64,000 nucleotides of DNA from Bradyrhizobium sediminis (lineage in GTDB: Bacteria > Pseudomonadota > Alphaproteobacteria > Rhizobiales > Xanthobacteraceae). Where the stretch lies: assembly GCF_018736085.1 (NCBI RefSeq), contig NZ_CP076134.1, positions 868,001-932,000 of the forward strand. The letters are read 5' to 3'. Of the stretch, positions 16,711 through 24,989 are shown piece by piece; the first letter of the stretch is position 1; each line of letters opens with the position of its first letter. The position numbers and the translations under genes were made by a program. The notes beneath the pieces were generated by a model. It was not told the DNA's origin. It was given only the letters and a program-made list of their open reading frames with translations, and made no database searches.

Positions 16711-17799
16711 TTACGGGCCGACGGCCACCAGAGCGGCCTTTCTGAAATCCTTGTTCTTCTCTTCGCGCAGCGGGTTCCTGGCTTCTGCAATCCGCAAATT
16801 CGCAACCACCGAGAACAGCACGAAGCCGCCCTTCTTGCGCGGCAGTACGAAATACTCGGAGATGCTGGCGTGCTCGGAATCCTCGCACGAGGACATGCCC
16901 CTGAATACCACGTCGCTGTCGACCAGTTCGCTGTTGCGGGCCGATGCGAACTTGCCCTTGCAGGCTCGCGCATCGTTGGCGACAACGCCAGAGGCCACGT
17001 CGAGGCCCTTCACGCCCGCTTGCGCCGGAATGATTCTCACAAAGCCGATCGCGTCGTCCGACCGCCAGGCTGCGCCGTTGTTGACCAGCGTGGCCGGCGT
17101 TTCCGCCCGGCTGAGCACGCGCGGGTTATTGAGCGAGGCCTTCAGGATGAAGTTGGACGCAAACTCCATGGCCTCGAGCTGAAGCTCGGGCGTGGACGGA
17201 CCCGAGGCGGGCGTGAGGCTGCCGCCGGTTTGCGGTGGAGCGGCGCGGGCCGCTGCGGCCGGCGCCCGCTGCGGCAGGACGAAATCCTTGGCGCCGGCGA
17301 TACCGTCGCGGTTCACGGTCACGACACAGTTGACCAGTGCCGGAAGCAGGATGCTGGTCTTGTCGAGATTGAACTGGAACAGGTTGCCCTCGGCGAACGC
17401 GCTCATCGTCGTCGAAGCCCTGAATTGCTTGATCAGATCGGACGTGTCGGGCATGTCGACGCTGACGGCATGGGTGGAAATAACCCGGCCGTCGACGTTG
17501 AACGGGGCGCGGCCATCGAAGGTGAGAACGATGGGGAAGGTCGAGCCCGGTTTGAGCGACCAGTTGCTGTGTGAAAAACCGAGGTTCCAGGTGACGTTGG
17601 CGCTCACCATTACGATGACGGTGATGCCGCTCTTGTAGGGCGCCGATGCGACGCATCCGCTGAACGCGCCGGTCTGGTCGTTGGTGAATGCCCCGCCGCT
17701 CCAGTTGCCGATCTTGACGGAGCCGTAGGGTCCACGCGCCGGGACCGATGACGACGAAAGCACCAACAGTGCGATTGCGCCGAAAGCCTTGAGAAACAT
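16711..17799 (-). CDS. Hypothetical exported protein
   Basis: A 362-aa exported protein of unknown function. The ATG at 17799 follows CAGGTGG and begins a signal peptide (MFLKAFGAIALLVLSSSS). The mature N-terminal half starts GPYGSVKIGNWSGGAFTNDQTGAFSGC and resembles a beta-rich domain that I recall from several Bradyrhizobium hypothetical proteins. An Ala/Pro-rich hinge (QRAPAAAARAAPPQTGG) joins it to a second domain of about 150 residues with two Cys (ARACKGK, SSCEDSE). The gene stands alone between the 2H-like gene and an aldo/keto reductase, all on the minus strand with large gaps. Confidence 0.75.
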   Translation of the reverse strand: MFLKAFGAIALLVLSSSSVPARGPYGSVKIGNWSGGAFTNDQTGAFSGCVASAPYKSGITVIVMVSANVTWNLGFSHSNWSLKPGSTFPIVLTFDGRAPFNVDGRVISTHAVSVDMPDTSDLIKQFRASTTMSAFAEGNLFQFNLDKTSILLPALVNCVVTVNRDGIAGAKDFVLPQRAPAAAARAAPPQTGGSLTPASGPSTPELQLEAMEFASNFILKASLNNPRVLSRAETPATLVNNGAAWRSDDAIGFVRIIPAQAGVKGLDVASGVVANDARACKGKFASARNSELVDSDVVFRGMSSCEDSEHASISEYFVLPRKKGGFVLFSVVANLRIAEARNPLREEKNKDFRKAALVAVGP

Positions 17800-17894
17800 C
17801 CACCTGCCCCTGCCGTTCCGGAAGATATTGATTCCGCAACCTTCGCGTGCAGGCAAGGGCTATTTCGGGCATTTTCTCAGCATATCTGGTGCAC

Positions 17895-18917
17895 TCAGCC
17901 CGGCGTCGCTCCCGTCCGCGCCCGCCGCCCCTCGATCGGATAGGCCGGATCGTTGAACCCCGGCGTCGAGGGATGGCCGCTCGTGACCAGCCGGTCGATC
18001 AGCGCCTCGTCCTCGGCGGTGAAGCGATAGTCGAGCGCGCGGATGTAATCGTCCCATTGCTCCTCGGTGCGGGGACCGGCGATCACGGCGCTGACGAAGG
18101 ACGAGTTCAGCACCCATGACACCGCGAATTGTCCGGCGGTGATGCCTCTCGCTTCGGCATGCCGTTTGATTTCCTGCGCCAGCTGCAGCGATTCCGGCCG
18201 CCATTCGGTCTGCATCATGCGCTTGTCGTTGCGCCCCGCGCGGGTGTCCTTGCCGGGCGCGGCATTGGGCGCGTATTTGCCGGTCAGCACGCCGCGCGCC
18301 AGCGGGCTGTAGGGCACGATGCCGAGGCCGTAATAATGGCAGGCCGGGAAATGCTCGACCTCGGGCATGCGGTTCATCGCGTTGTAATAGGGCTGGCTGA
18401 CCACCGGGCGGTCGATGCCGAGATCGTCGCAGATGTTGCAGATCTCGGCGACCCGCCAGGCGCGATAATTCGAGAGGCCGAAATAGCGCACCTTGCCCTG
18501 CCGGATCAGCTCGCCGATCGCGCGCACGGTCTCTTGCAGCGGTGTCGAATGGTCTTCCTTGTGCAGGTAATAGATGTCGATGTAGTCGGTGCCGAGCCGC
18601 TGCAGGCTTTCGTCCGCCGCCTGCAGCACCCAGCGCCGCGACAGCCCGCCGCGGTTGGGATCGTCGCCCATGGAATTGGCGAGCTTGGTCGCGAGGATCC
18701 AGTTGTGCCGGCTGTTGGAAATGGCGCGGCCGACCACCTGCTCCGAACCGCCCTTCGAATAGGCGTCCGCGGTATCGATGAAGTTGACGCCGGCCTCGCG
18801 CGCTTTCGCCACGATCCGCACCGAGGTGGCCTCGTCGGTCGGGCCGCCGAACATCATGGTGCCCAGGCAGATCGGCGAAATCTTCAGGCCGCTGCGGCCG
18901 AGAGGGCGGTATTGCAT
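17895..18917 (-). CDS. Aldo/keto reductase
   Basis: A 340-aa NADP-dependent oxidoreductase of the aldo/keto reductase superfamily, close to the YajO/Tas/voltage-channel-beta branch. It starts MQYRPLGRSGLKISPICLGTM. The catalytic tetrad can be placed: Asp and Tyr in FIDTADAYSKGGSE, Lys in ILATKLAN, His in YYLHKEDHSTPL. The cofactor end reads SFVSAVIAGPRTEEQWDDYI. It is cytoplasmic. Its stop is followed by 95 nt and then the preceding hypothetical gene; the start abuts a REP element. The substrate cannot be told from sequence. Confidence 0.93.
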   Translation of the reverse strand: MQYRPLGRSGLKISPICLGTMMFGGPTDEATSVRIVAKAREAGVNFIDTADAYSKGGSEQVVGRAISNSRHNWILATKLANSMGDDPNRGGLSRRWVLQAADESLQRLGTDYIDIYYLHKEDHSTPLQETVRAIGELIRQGKVRYFGLSNYRAWRVAEICNICDDLGIDRPVVSQPYYNAMNRMPEVEHFPACHYYGLGIVPYSPLARGVLTGKYAPNAAPGKDTRAGRNDKRMMQTEWRPESLQLAQEIKRHAEARGITAGQFAVSWVLNSSFVSAVIAGPRTEEQWDDYIRALDYRFTAEDEALIDRLVTSGHPSTPGFNDPAYPIEGRRARTGATPG

Positions 18918-18935
18918 GGGGTACTTCCTCTGAGT

Positions 18936-19046
18936 GTCATTCCGGGTCTGGTCCTTCGGACCATCCCGGAATGACGGAGCCTGTTAGTTGCTTCGCGGAA
19001 TTTATCATCGGGCGCGCATTCGCGCGACCCGTTGGCTCGCAATGAC
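18936..19046. repeat. Two joined REP-like elements
   Basis: First module 18936-18975: GTCATTCCGGG ... CCCGGAATGAC with side hairpin GGTCCTTCGGACC. Second module, to 19046, contains a GGGCGCGCATTCGCGCGACCC hairpin and ends CTCGCAATGAC. The second module type recurs at 20281-20353, 37074-37189 and 41378-41416. Confidence 0.8.
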
Positions 19047-19058
19047 GAAAACCCAACC

Positions 19059-19484
19059 CTACGTCTCGTTCTTCAATATCTTAAACACGCCGCTGGCCAT
19101 GGCGATACAGCGTTTGTCGACCGTCACCTCGGTGGTGATGAAGATCAAACTGCGGGTGGAGCGCACCACATGCGGCTTCGATATCAGGATCTCGCCGATC
19201 TTGCCGGCCTCGACGAAATGGGTGTCGAGCTGCACGGTGGCGAGCGTCGGCTTGCCGGAGACGTAGCGTGCCGTCATGCCGCAGGTGCGGTCGGCGAACG
19301 TCATGATCACCCCGCCCTGCACCAGGCCGCGGCGGTTGTGGTGCTTGTCCTGCGTGGCGAGCGCGTATTCGTGCCCGCCGTCGACCACGCGCTGCCACAG
19401 CGGTCCGATCAGATGCAGGAAGCCGGAGGTTTCGACGACGGTCCAGCCGTCCGATTTGAGTTTTGCGGCTGTCTTGTCAGTCAT
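19059..19484 (-). CDS. Hotdog-fold thioesterase (PaaI/DUF4442-like)
   Basis: A 141-aa single-hotdog protein. Seen: GFLHLIGPLWQRVVDGGHEYA near the N-terminus, the loop HHNRRGLVQGGVIMTFADRTCG that carries the family active-site residues, and TVQLDTHFVEAGKIGE followed by strands STRSLIFITTEVTV. The ATG at 19484 (MTDKTAAK) is preferred over one nine codons earlier. There is no signal peptide. It lies head to head with the Nudix gene 79 nt away, so the two may share a promoter region. The likely substrate is an acyl-CoA of unknown type. Confidence 0.85.
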   Translation of the reverse strand: MTDKTAAKLKSDGWTVVETSGFLHLIGPLWQRVVDGGHEYALATQDKHHNRRGLVQGGVIMTFADRTCGMTARYVSGKPTLATVQLDTHFVEAGKIGEILISKPHVVRSTRSLIFITTEVTVDKRCIAMASGVFKILKNET

Positions 19485-19563
19485 GTCGTTCCGTCCGGTC
19501 TCTGCGGGCATTCATGTCTTGCAGGTCATTTCATCAAACGCGGACGTGTTGTAGTCAAGCTGG

Positions 19564-20193
19564 ATGAGCAGGCCATTCGACGATGCCACAAGGCGGAATA
19601 TCGCAGAGCGCTGCGCGGCGTTCGTGCGCTTGCCGGAGGCCGAGCCCGTGCCGGCGCTGAAGCGGGCTGCGGTCGCCGTCGCGCTCACCGGCGCCGATGC
19701 GTCCGGCGGAACGGCTGTTCTGTTGACCCTGCGCGCCTCGGGCCTGCGCGCCCACAGCAATCAATGGGCGCTGCCGGGCGGACGTTGCGACGCGGGCGAG
19801 ACGCCGGCGGAGGCTGCGCTGCGCGAGCTGCACGAGGAGCTCGGCCTTGAACTCGGCGCCGGCGACGTGCTCGGCCTATTAGACGATTATCCGACCCGGT
19901 CCGGCTATCTCATTACGCCGGTCGTGGTGTGGGCGGCGTCCGGCGCGGCGATCTCGCCGAACCCCGATGAGGTCGCTTCGGTGCATCGCATTGCGCTGGC
20001 CGATATCGAGCACCAAGACGCCTTCAGCTTCACCACGATTCCGGAGAGCACGCGGCGCGTGATCCGGTTTCACCACGAAGGCGACTTCATCCACGCGCCG
20101 ACGGCGGCCTTGATCTACCAGTTCCGCGAAGTGCTGGCAGGGCGGGACACCCGCGTCGCCGAGCTGGAACAGCCGGTGTTCGCCTGGAAGTGA
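19564..20193 (+). CDS. Nudix hydrolase, CoA-pyrophosphatase type
   Basis: A 209-aa Nudix hydrolase. The Nudix box is complete: GRCDAGETPAEAALRELHEELGL matches G-x5-E-x7-R-E-L-x-E-E-x-G-L (here read across residues about 80-102). Before it, LRASGLRAHSNQWALPGG resembles the CoA-pyrophosphatase (NudL/YeaB, UPF0035) motif that precedes the box in CoA-cleaving members. Such enzymes hydrolyse CoA or its oxidised esters to phosphopantetheine and ADP. It is cytoplasmic, with an ATG start at 19564. It is followed at once by a double REP element. Confidence 0.9.
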   Translation: MSRPFDDATRRNIAERCAAFVRLPEAEPVPALKRAAVAVALTGADASGGTAVLLTLRASGLRAHSNQWALPGGRCDAGETPAEAALRELHEELGLELGAGDVLGLLDDYPTRSGYLITPVVVWAASGAAISPNPDEVASVHRIALADIEHQDAFSFTTIPESTRRVIRFHHEGDFIHAPTAALIYQFREVLAGRDTRVAELEQPVFAWK

Positions 20194-20197
20194 CTTC

Positions 20198-20353
20198 GTC
20201 ATTCCGGGGCGATGCGAAGCATCGAACCCGGAATCTCGAGATTCCGGGTCTGGTGCTAACGCACCATCCCGGAATGACGAAGAGTGGATTGCTTCGTCGC
20301 GGAGCCTGTCATCGGGCGCGCATTTGCGCGACCCGTTGGCTCCTCGCAATGAC
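20198..20353. repeat. Double REP-like element
   Basis: Module A 20198-20278: GTCATTCCGGGG ... CCCGGAATGAC with internal palindromes GATGCGAAGCATC, GGAATCTCGAGATTCC and GGTGCTAACGCACC. Module B follows to 20353 with GGGCGCGCATTTGCGCGACCC and ends CGCAATGAC. Confidence 0.85.
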
Positions 20354-20446
20354 GGCGGAGAGTGTGTGCAAGCCGGGTTGCGAACATCGGTTCTTTCGGC
20401 GACGATGCGGCCAACAACAAGAATAGTCCCGGGGAGTTCGCTCAAC

Positions 20447-21424
20447 ATGTCGATCTGGAACAAATCGCTTTGCGCCGCCGCTGCGTTCGGCCTGGCTGCG
20501 ACTTTCAACCTTGCCCACGCCCAGACTTTTCCGAACCGCGTCATCACGCTGGTGATCCCGTTTGCGCCCGGCGGCTCGACGTCGATCGTCGGCCGCGTGA
20601 TCGCCGACAAGATGAGCGAAATCCTCGGCGAAAAGGTCGTGGTCGATAACCGCCCCGGCGCCGGCGGCACCGTCGGCACCAAGGCAGTGGCCAAGAGCGA
20701 TCCCGACGGCTACACGATTGCACTGGGATATACCGGCACGCTGGCGATCGGACCGTCGCTGTACAAGAACGCGGGCTACGATCCGCGCAAGGATTTCGCG
20801 CCGATCGGCCTGATCGGCAACGCGCCCAATTCGCTGGTGGTGCATCCCTCGTTTCCCGCGAAGTCGGTCGCCGAGCTGATCGCCTATGCCAAGGCCAATC
20901 CCGGCAAGGTCAATTTCGGCTCCGCCGGCGCCGGCACGGTCAGCCACATCACCGGCGAATATTTCGCCGCCTCCGCCGGAATCAAGCTGATCCACATCCC
21001 CTACAAGGGAACCGGTCCGGCGCTGACCGACCTGTTGGGCGGACATATCCCGATGGCGTTCGCGCCGATCCCGGCCTCGCACGCCAACATCTCGGCGGGA
21101 AAGTTGCGGGCGCTGGCGGTGACCAGCGCGACGCGCTCCAGCCTGCTGCCGGAGGTGCCGACCATTGCCGAATCCGGCCTGCCCGGGTTCGACGCGTCGC
21201 TGTATTACGGCCTGGTGGCGCCGGCCGGCACGCCGCGGCCCGTGATCGACAAGCTCAATGCGGCCCTGCAGGCCGCGCTCGCCTCCGCCGACGTGAAGAA
21301 GCAATTGGGGCTGGACGGCACCGAGATCACGCCGGGCACGCCGGAAGACTATGCGGCCTTCATCGACAAGGACGAAAAGAAGTGGGCCGGCCTCGTCAAG
21401 GCCAGCGGCGTCGCGCAGGAGTGA
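20447..21424 (+). CDS. Tripartite tricarboxylate transporter substrate-binding protein (Bug family)
   Basis: A 325-aa periplasmic binding protein of the Bug/TctC family, which captures carboxylates for TctAB permeases. The ATG at 20447 follows GGGGAG and opens a signal peptide (MSIWNKSLCAAAAFGLAAT...AHAQ). Mature signatures: FPNRVITLVIPFAPGGSTSIVGR, VVVDNRPGAGGTVGTKAVAKS, DPDGYT, HIPYKGTGPALTDLLGGHI and LPEVPTIAESGLPGF. No TctA or TctB gene is in the window, so it is an orphan binding protein, as is common where this family has expanded. The ligand is unknown. Confidence 0.93.
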   Translation: MSIWNKSLCAAAAFGLAATFNLAHAQTFPNRVITLVIPFAPGGSTSIVGRVIADKMSEILGEKVVVDNRPGAGGTVGTKAVAKSDPDGYTIALGYTGTLAIGPSLYKNAGYDPRKDFAPIGLIGNAPNSLVVHPSFPAKSVAELIAYAKANPGKVNFGSAGAGTVSHITGEYFAASAGIKLIHIPYKGTGPALTDLLGGHIPMAFAPIPASHANISAGKLRALAVTSATRSSLLPEVPTIAESGLPGFDASLYYGLVAPAGTPRPVIDKLNAALQAALASADVKKQLGLDGTEITPGTPEDYAAFIDKDEKKWAGLVKASGVAQE

Positions 21425-21483
21425 GGCAGGCGATCGCACCGTTTCGGGGCTGACTTCAACGGCCGGCTTGCTAAACAGGCGAC

Positions 21484-22683
21484 ATGCGACCTCATGCGAT
21501 TCGTCTCTGCCTCGGGTTCCCCGTGCTCGCGCTGCTCTTGATGGCGCCGCCGGCCGGCGCGATCGACGCGCCCGCGCTGCCGCCCGCCACGGCCGGCGCG
21601 ATGGCGCAGGCAGTGTCGCCGCAGGCGATCGCGGAGTACCGCCGCAAGCTTAGGGAATATCAGGAGGCGCGCGCCGCGTTCGAGCAGGAGGCCGGCGCCT
21701 ATTGGAGTTCGATCTACGAAAAGCGAAAAGGCCGCAACGCCAAGCGGCGCGGGCGCCAGGCCATCGCGCTTGATGATTACGTCCTGACCCAGCCGCCGCG
21801 CTACACCGGGCCGAAACGGCCGGTGAACCCGGAGGGCGAACCGGAAGTGCCGCCGCGCGAGCGCAAGCCCATTCCGGTCGTCGCCGATTTCCTGAAGGCC
21901 GCCGCCGAGCATTTCCAGTTCGCGCCGCAGCGGCCCGCCAGCGAGGCCGAGTTCAAGCGCGTCTATGCCCGCACGGCCCTGGCGTCGGGGCTGACGCGCG
22001 AGCAGGCGGTGCGGGTCTATTCGTTCGAGACCGGCGGCAACGGCCATCACGACATGCAGTCGGGGTTGAGCGCCTCGCGGCCGGGCTCGCGCGCGATCTC
22101 GACCGCGATCGGCTACAATCAGCTGCTCACCACCAACAGCGTCGAGCTGCTCGCCGAGCAGGGACATGAATTCATCAAGGCGCTGACGGAAAAGGCCGCC
22201 CGGCTGTCAGGCCCGGCGCGCAAGGCGATAGATCACAAGATTGCGGTGCTGAAGCGGATGGTGGCGTTTTCACGCACGGTGCCGGACGAATGGGCGGCGC
22301 ATGAGAAGCTCGCCAATACGCCGCAGGGCTGGGCGGTCCATGCCATGGTGCTGGACATCGACGTCGGCCCGCTGCTGCAGACCCACAAGCTGCTGACATC
22401 CGTGCTGTTCGCGCGCGCCAAGGGCCATACCAAGCCGCTCACCGCCGCCGAACTGGAGATGATGAACCTCACCGGCGACGGCACCGGGCTCGACATGGTG
22501 ACGATGCCGCAGGCCATGCGCGAGCAGGTGCCGACCTCGAATTTCTTCCAGCGCGGCGGCTACGAGCGCAACCCGGTCGCGATCCGCCACAACACGGTAG
22601 CGAAACTGCTGGCGATCACGGACGAGCGGATGGATTCCAACAGCGGCAAGCCGGGCGCCAAGCAACTGGCGGCGTCGTTTTAG
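21484..22683 (+). CDS. Hypothetical exported protein, possible lysozyme-like domain
   Basis: A 399-aa exported protein with signal peptide MRPHAIRLCLGFPVLALLLMAP...GAI. A charged helical stretch rich in Arg, Glu and Ala (residues about 45-100) is followed by a Pro-rich region, then a helical domain with VYSFETGGNGHHDMQSGL, AISTAIGYNQLL and NSVELLAEQGHEFIKAL. The Glu in SFETGG followed about 30 residues later by GYNQLL resembles the Glu and GxxQ(I/L) pattern of goose-type lysozyme / lytic transglycosylase folds. That is inference; no family name is certain. It lies 59 nt after the Bug gene on the same strand. Confidence 0.7.
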   Translation: MRPHAIRLCLGFPVLALLLMAPPAGAIDAPALPPATAGAMAQAVSPQAIAEYRRKLREYQEARAAFEQEAGAYWSSIYEKRKGRNAKRRGRQAIALDDYVLTQPPRYTGPKRPVNPEGEPEVPPRERKPIPVVADFLKAAAEHFQFAPQRPASEAEFKRVYARTALASGLTREQAVRVYSFETGGNGHHDMQSGLSASRPGSRAISTAIGYNQLLTTNSVELLAEQGHEFIKALTEKAARLSGPARKAIDHKIAVLKRMVAFSRTVPDEWAAHEKLANTPQGWAVHAMVLDIDVGPLLQTHKLLTSVLFARAKGHTKPLTAAELEMMNLTGDGTGLDMVTMPQAMREQVPTSNFFQRGGYERNPVAIRHNTVAKLLAITDERMDSNSGKPGAKQLAASF

Positions 22684-22689
22684 CTGGCT

Positions 22690-22808
22690 GTCGTCCCGGC
22701 GAACGCCGGGACCCATACGCCGTGTCCCGTCATTCAGGCAGGGCGTTAGACGCCTTCCCCAAATTACTGGCGCCGCGGATTATGGGTCCCGGCGTTCGCC
22801 GGGACGAC
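22690..22808. repeat. Long perfect inverted repeat
   Basis: The 28-nt arm at 22690-22717 (GTCGTCCCGGCGAACGC...) is the exact reverse complement of 22781-22808, with a 63-nt spacer. Each arm also folds on itself (CCCGGCGAACGCCGGG). It lies between convergent genes (stop at 22683 and minus-strand stop at 22827) and may end transcription from both sides. Confidence 0.85.
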
Positions 22809-22826
22809 GGGAGTTGAGAGCCGCCC

Positions 22827-23150
22827 TCACTCCGCTCCGAACATGAACTTGCCGTCGCCCTCGAGATAGGGACCGGTCCGCATATAGAGCTGTCCGTTCT
22901 GGCCGATGAAGAACAACGTGCCCTTCGGCACCTTCTTCGCGCCCTTCAGCAGCATGCCCGCATTGTTGGTGCCCATCTTGTAGGAAAGCGTCTTGCCGTC
23001 CTTGCCATAGCCGTAGCCCATGTCCGGCTTCAGCTCCCAAGGGGTCGGCGCCGCGGCTTGCGCAAATGCGGATGTGGACGGCGCGGCAAGCGCCGCGGCC
23101 ACTACGAGCGCAGCCGCCATCAAAACGGTCTTCGTCGAAAATCTCGTCAT
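22827..23150 (-). CDS. Hypothetical exported small protein
   Basis: A 107-aa protein with a signal peptide (MTRFSTKTVLMAAALVVAAALAAPSTSAFAQ, shown here only in part as MTRFSTKTVLMAAALVV). The ATG at 23150 follows GGGGAGAA. The mature part of about 75 aa is Gly/Lys-rich with MGYGYGKDGKTLSYKMG, MLLKGAKKVPKGTLFFIGQNGQLYM and a closing GDGKFMFG, suggesting a small beta sandwich. No cysteine. I do not recognise the family. It is convergent with the gene at 21484. Confidence 0.72.
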   Translation of the reverse strand: MTRFSTKTVLMAAALVVAAALAAPSTSAFAQAAAPTPWELKPDMGYGYGKDGKTLSYKMGTNNAGMLLKGAKKVPKGTLFFIGQNGQLYMRTGPYLEGDGKFMFGAE

Positions 23151-23342
23151 CCTGCATTCTCCCCGCGACCGGTTCGAAAAAGCCCGGCCTCATTTTTGAA
23201 CAAACCACGAACGTCATTTGGCCGTCAACGCGCCCGTTCGCCGCATCAGGCCTCCATCAGACTTTGTGATTTCCCGCTTCCGGCTTCGCGACTATGTTCC
23301 GGGTTCAGTCTAGAACCAGTCTTTCTCAAATAGGTCATAGGG

Positions 23343-23831
23343 ATGATTCGGATGAACCACGTCACGAAGATTTGCCTGGGCGCAGCGCTGTCATTTGTGA
23401 CGCTGGTTCCCGTGGCGCATGCCGATGAATTCAAGCTCTCGAGCAACCAGAGAATTTCCTGCAGCCGGGGCCTCAGCCCCGGCAAGCTCAGTACCGCGAC
23501 CTGCAAATCGTACGCCTATCTCTTCAACGTCAAGACATCGGAATACTTCCGCTGCCAGATGAGCCTGGCGCTGACGCGGGACAACAAGGAAGTGATCAAC
23601 GTGCAGACCGACGGCGGCTGCACCAAGAAGGTCCGTATCTTCGACACCGACTCCAGTTATTCGTTCGACGCCGCCGAGACCGAGCCGCCGAACACCAATA
23701 CGTTCTTCGGCCCGGGCGGCTACGCGGTGTGGGCCAGCGACAACACCACGCGGAAGATCCGCGGCTGCATCATCATCGCGTCCGGCCTCGGCTCCGACGT
23801 TTCGAAATGCCTCGACATGACGTCCGAGTGA
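23343..23831 (+). CDS. Hypothetical exported protein
   Basis: A 162-aa protein with a signal peptide (ICLGAALSFVTLVPVAHADE). The mature part has seven cysteines (ISCSRG, ATCKSY, FRCQM, GGCTKK, RGCIII, SKCLD), implying disulfides in the periplasm. It includes LTRDNKEVINVQTDGGC, DTDSSYSFDAAETEPPNTNTFFGPGGYAVWASDN. Two in-frame ATGs exist, at 23343 and 23352; no clean ribosome site separates them. I do not recognise the family. It stands alone and diverges from the gene at 22827. Confidence 0.72.
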   Translation: MIRMNHVTKICLGAALSFVTLVPVAHADEFKLSSNQRISCSRGLSPGKLSTATCKSYAYLFNVKTSEYFRCQMSLALTRDNKEVINVQTDGGCTKKVRIFDTDSSYSFDAAETEPPNTNTFFGPGGYAVWASDNTTRKIRGCIIIASGLGSDVSKCLDMTSE

Positions 23832-23865
23832 GAGGCCGGACGGTTCCTCCGATTCGTCTTCCGTC

Positions 23866-23889
23866 ATGGCCGGGCTTCGTCCCGGCCAT
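23866..23889. repeat. Short REP-like hairpin
   Basis: ATGGCCGGG and CCCGGCCAT form a 9-bp stem around CTTCGT, the same core as at 33758 and 40575. It lies between convergent genes. Confidence 0.7.
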
Positions 23890-23927
23890 CTACGTATTCC
23901 TTGGCCGCAGCCGCGTGATGCCCCCAC

Positions 23928-23962
23928 AAAAAAGCCAGGCGGCGCGTCAAGCGCCGCCTGGC
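23928..23962 (-). terminator. Rho-independent terminator of the left TAXI-TRAP operon
   Basis: A perfect stem of 12 bp (23934-23945 with 23951-23962, core CCAGGCGGCGC / GCGCCGCCTGG) has a 5-nt loop. Read on the minus strand it is followed by a run of six T (A-run 23928-23933). It starts 35 nt past the stop of the TAXI binding protein at 23997. Confidence 0.88.
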
Positions 23963-23996
23963 GGAATGGATGGCGGGAAAGGCCGGCGAGGGGTGC

Positions 23997-24971
23997 CTAG
24001 CCGCCGATGCCCTTTTCCTTGAAGTACTTCAGCGCGCCGGGATGGAACGGGATCGGCGAACGCTCCTGCACCTGGTTGTCGAGCGAGAAGCTCAGGGCTT
24101 CCTTGTGCACGGCGACGATGTCGGCCTTCTTCTCCACCAGCGTCTTGACGATGGCGTAGGCGTCGTCATTGCTCATCTTGTCGCCGGTCACGATCAGATT
24201 CCAGACCTCGGTAATGGCGTTGTCCTTGTCGAGGCCCGGATACGAGCCGGCCTTGATCTTGCTGGCGGTATAGAGCTTGCCGTATTTGGCGTTCATCTTC
24301 TCGGCCGTGTCGCTGTGGTCGATCAGCTTCAATTTCATGCCGGGCGTTGCCGCGAGGTCGGTCACCGCCGCGGTAGGAATGCCGCCGACCCAGAAGAAGG
24401 CGTCGATCTTGCGATCCTTGACGGCATTGACGGATTCGGCGACGCCGAGCCGTTCGCGCTTCATGTCCTTGTCCTTGTCGAGGCCGGCAGCCTCGATGAC
24501 GCGAAACGCCATCACTTCGGTGGCGCTGCCCGGCGATCCCGTGGAGACGCGCTTGCCCTTGAGGTCGGCCATCTTTTCAATGCCGGTGCCTTCGACCGTC
24601 ACCACGTGCATACGGTTCGGATAGACCACGAGCAGCGCTTGCAGCGGCACCTTGCCGCTCTTGAACTTGTCCTGGCCCTGCAGGGCATCGAGTGCGGCAT
24701 CGGCCATCGTGAACGCCATCTCGCTCTGACCCGACGCGATCAGCTTGAGATTGTCGACCGAGCCGCCGGTGACCTCCGCGGTGGCCTGCACGTTCGGCAG
24801 GTTCTTCGACAGCACGTTGGCGACGGCGCCGCCGAGCGGATAATAGACGCCGCCGGTGCCGCCGGTGCCGATCGACATGGTCTTCTGCTGGGCATGAACC
24901 ATTCCGGCGAGTGCCAGCCCCGCCGTGAGGGTGACAGCCAGTATCGCTGCGGTCTTTCTTGCTCTTGTCAT
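23997..24971 (-). CDS. TAXI family TRAP transporter solute-binding protein (left system)
   Basis: A 324-aa periplasmic binding protein of the TAXI (TRAP-associated extracytoplasmic immunogenic) family. Signal peptide MTRARKTAAILAVTLTAG...VHAQ. Mature signatures: MSIGTGGTGGVYYPLGGAVAN, ATAEVTGGSVDNLKLIASGQSEMAFTMADAA, DLKGKRVSTGSPGSATEVMA, and the C-terminal PIPFHPGALKYFKEKGI. The ATG at 24971 follows AGGGAGTG, 18 nt after the fused permease stop, so it is the second gene of that operon. A strong terminator lies just beyond it. The substrate is unknown; characterised TAXI proteins bind glutamate/glutamine-like or dicarboxylic compounds. Confidence 0.93.
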   Translation of the reverse strand: MTRARKTAAILAVTLTAGLALAGMVHAQQKTMSIGTGGTGGVYYPLGGAVANVLSKNLPNVQATAEVTGGSVDNLKLIASGQSEMAFTMADAALDALQGQDKFKSGKVPLQALLVVYPNRMHVVTVEGTGIEKMADLKGKRVSTGSPGSATEVMAFRVIEAAGLDKDKDMKRERLGVAESVNAVKDRKIDAFFWVGGIPTAAVTDLAATPGMKLKLIDHSDTAEKMNAKYGKLYTASKIKAGSYPGLDKDNAITEVWNLIVTGDKMSNDDAYAIVKTLVEKKADIVAVHKEALSFSLDNQVQERSPIPFHPGALKYFKEKGIGG

Positions 24972-24989
24972 CGTAAGTTCACTCCCTGA

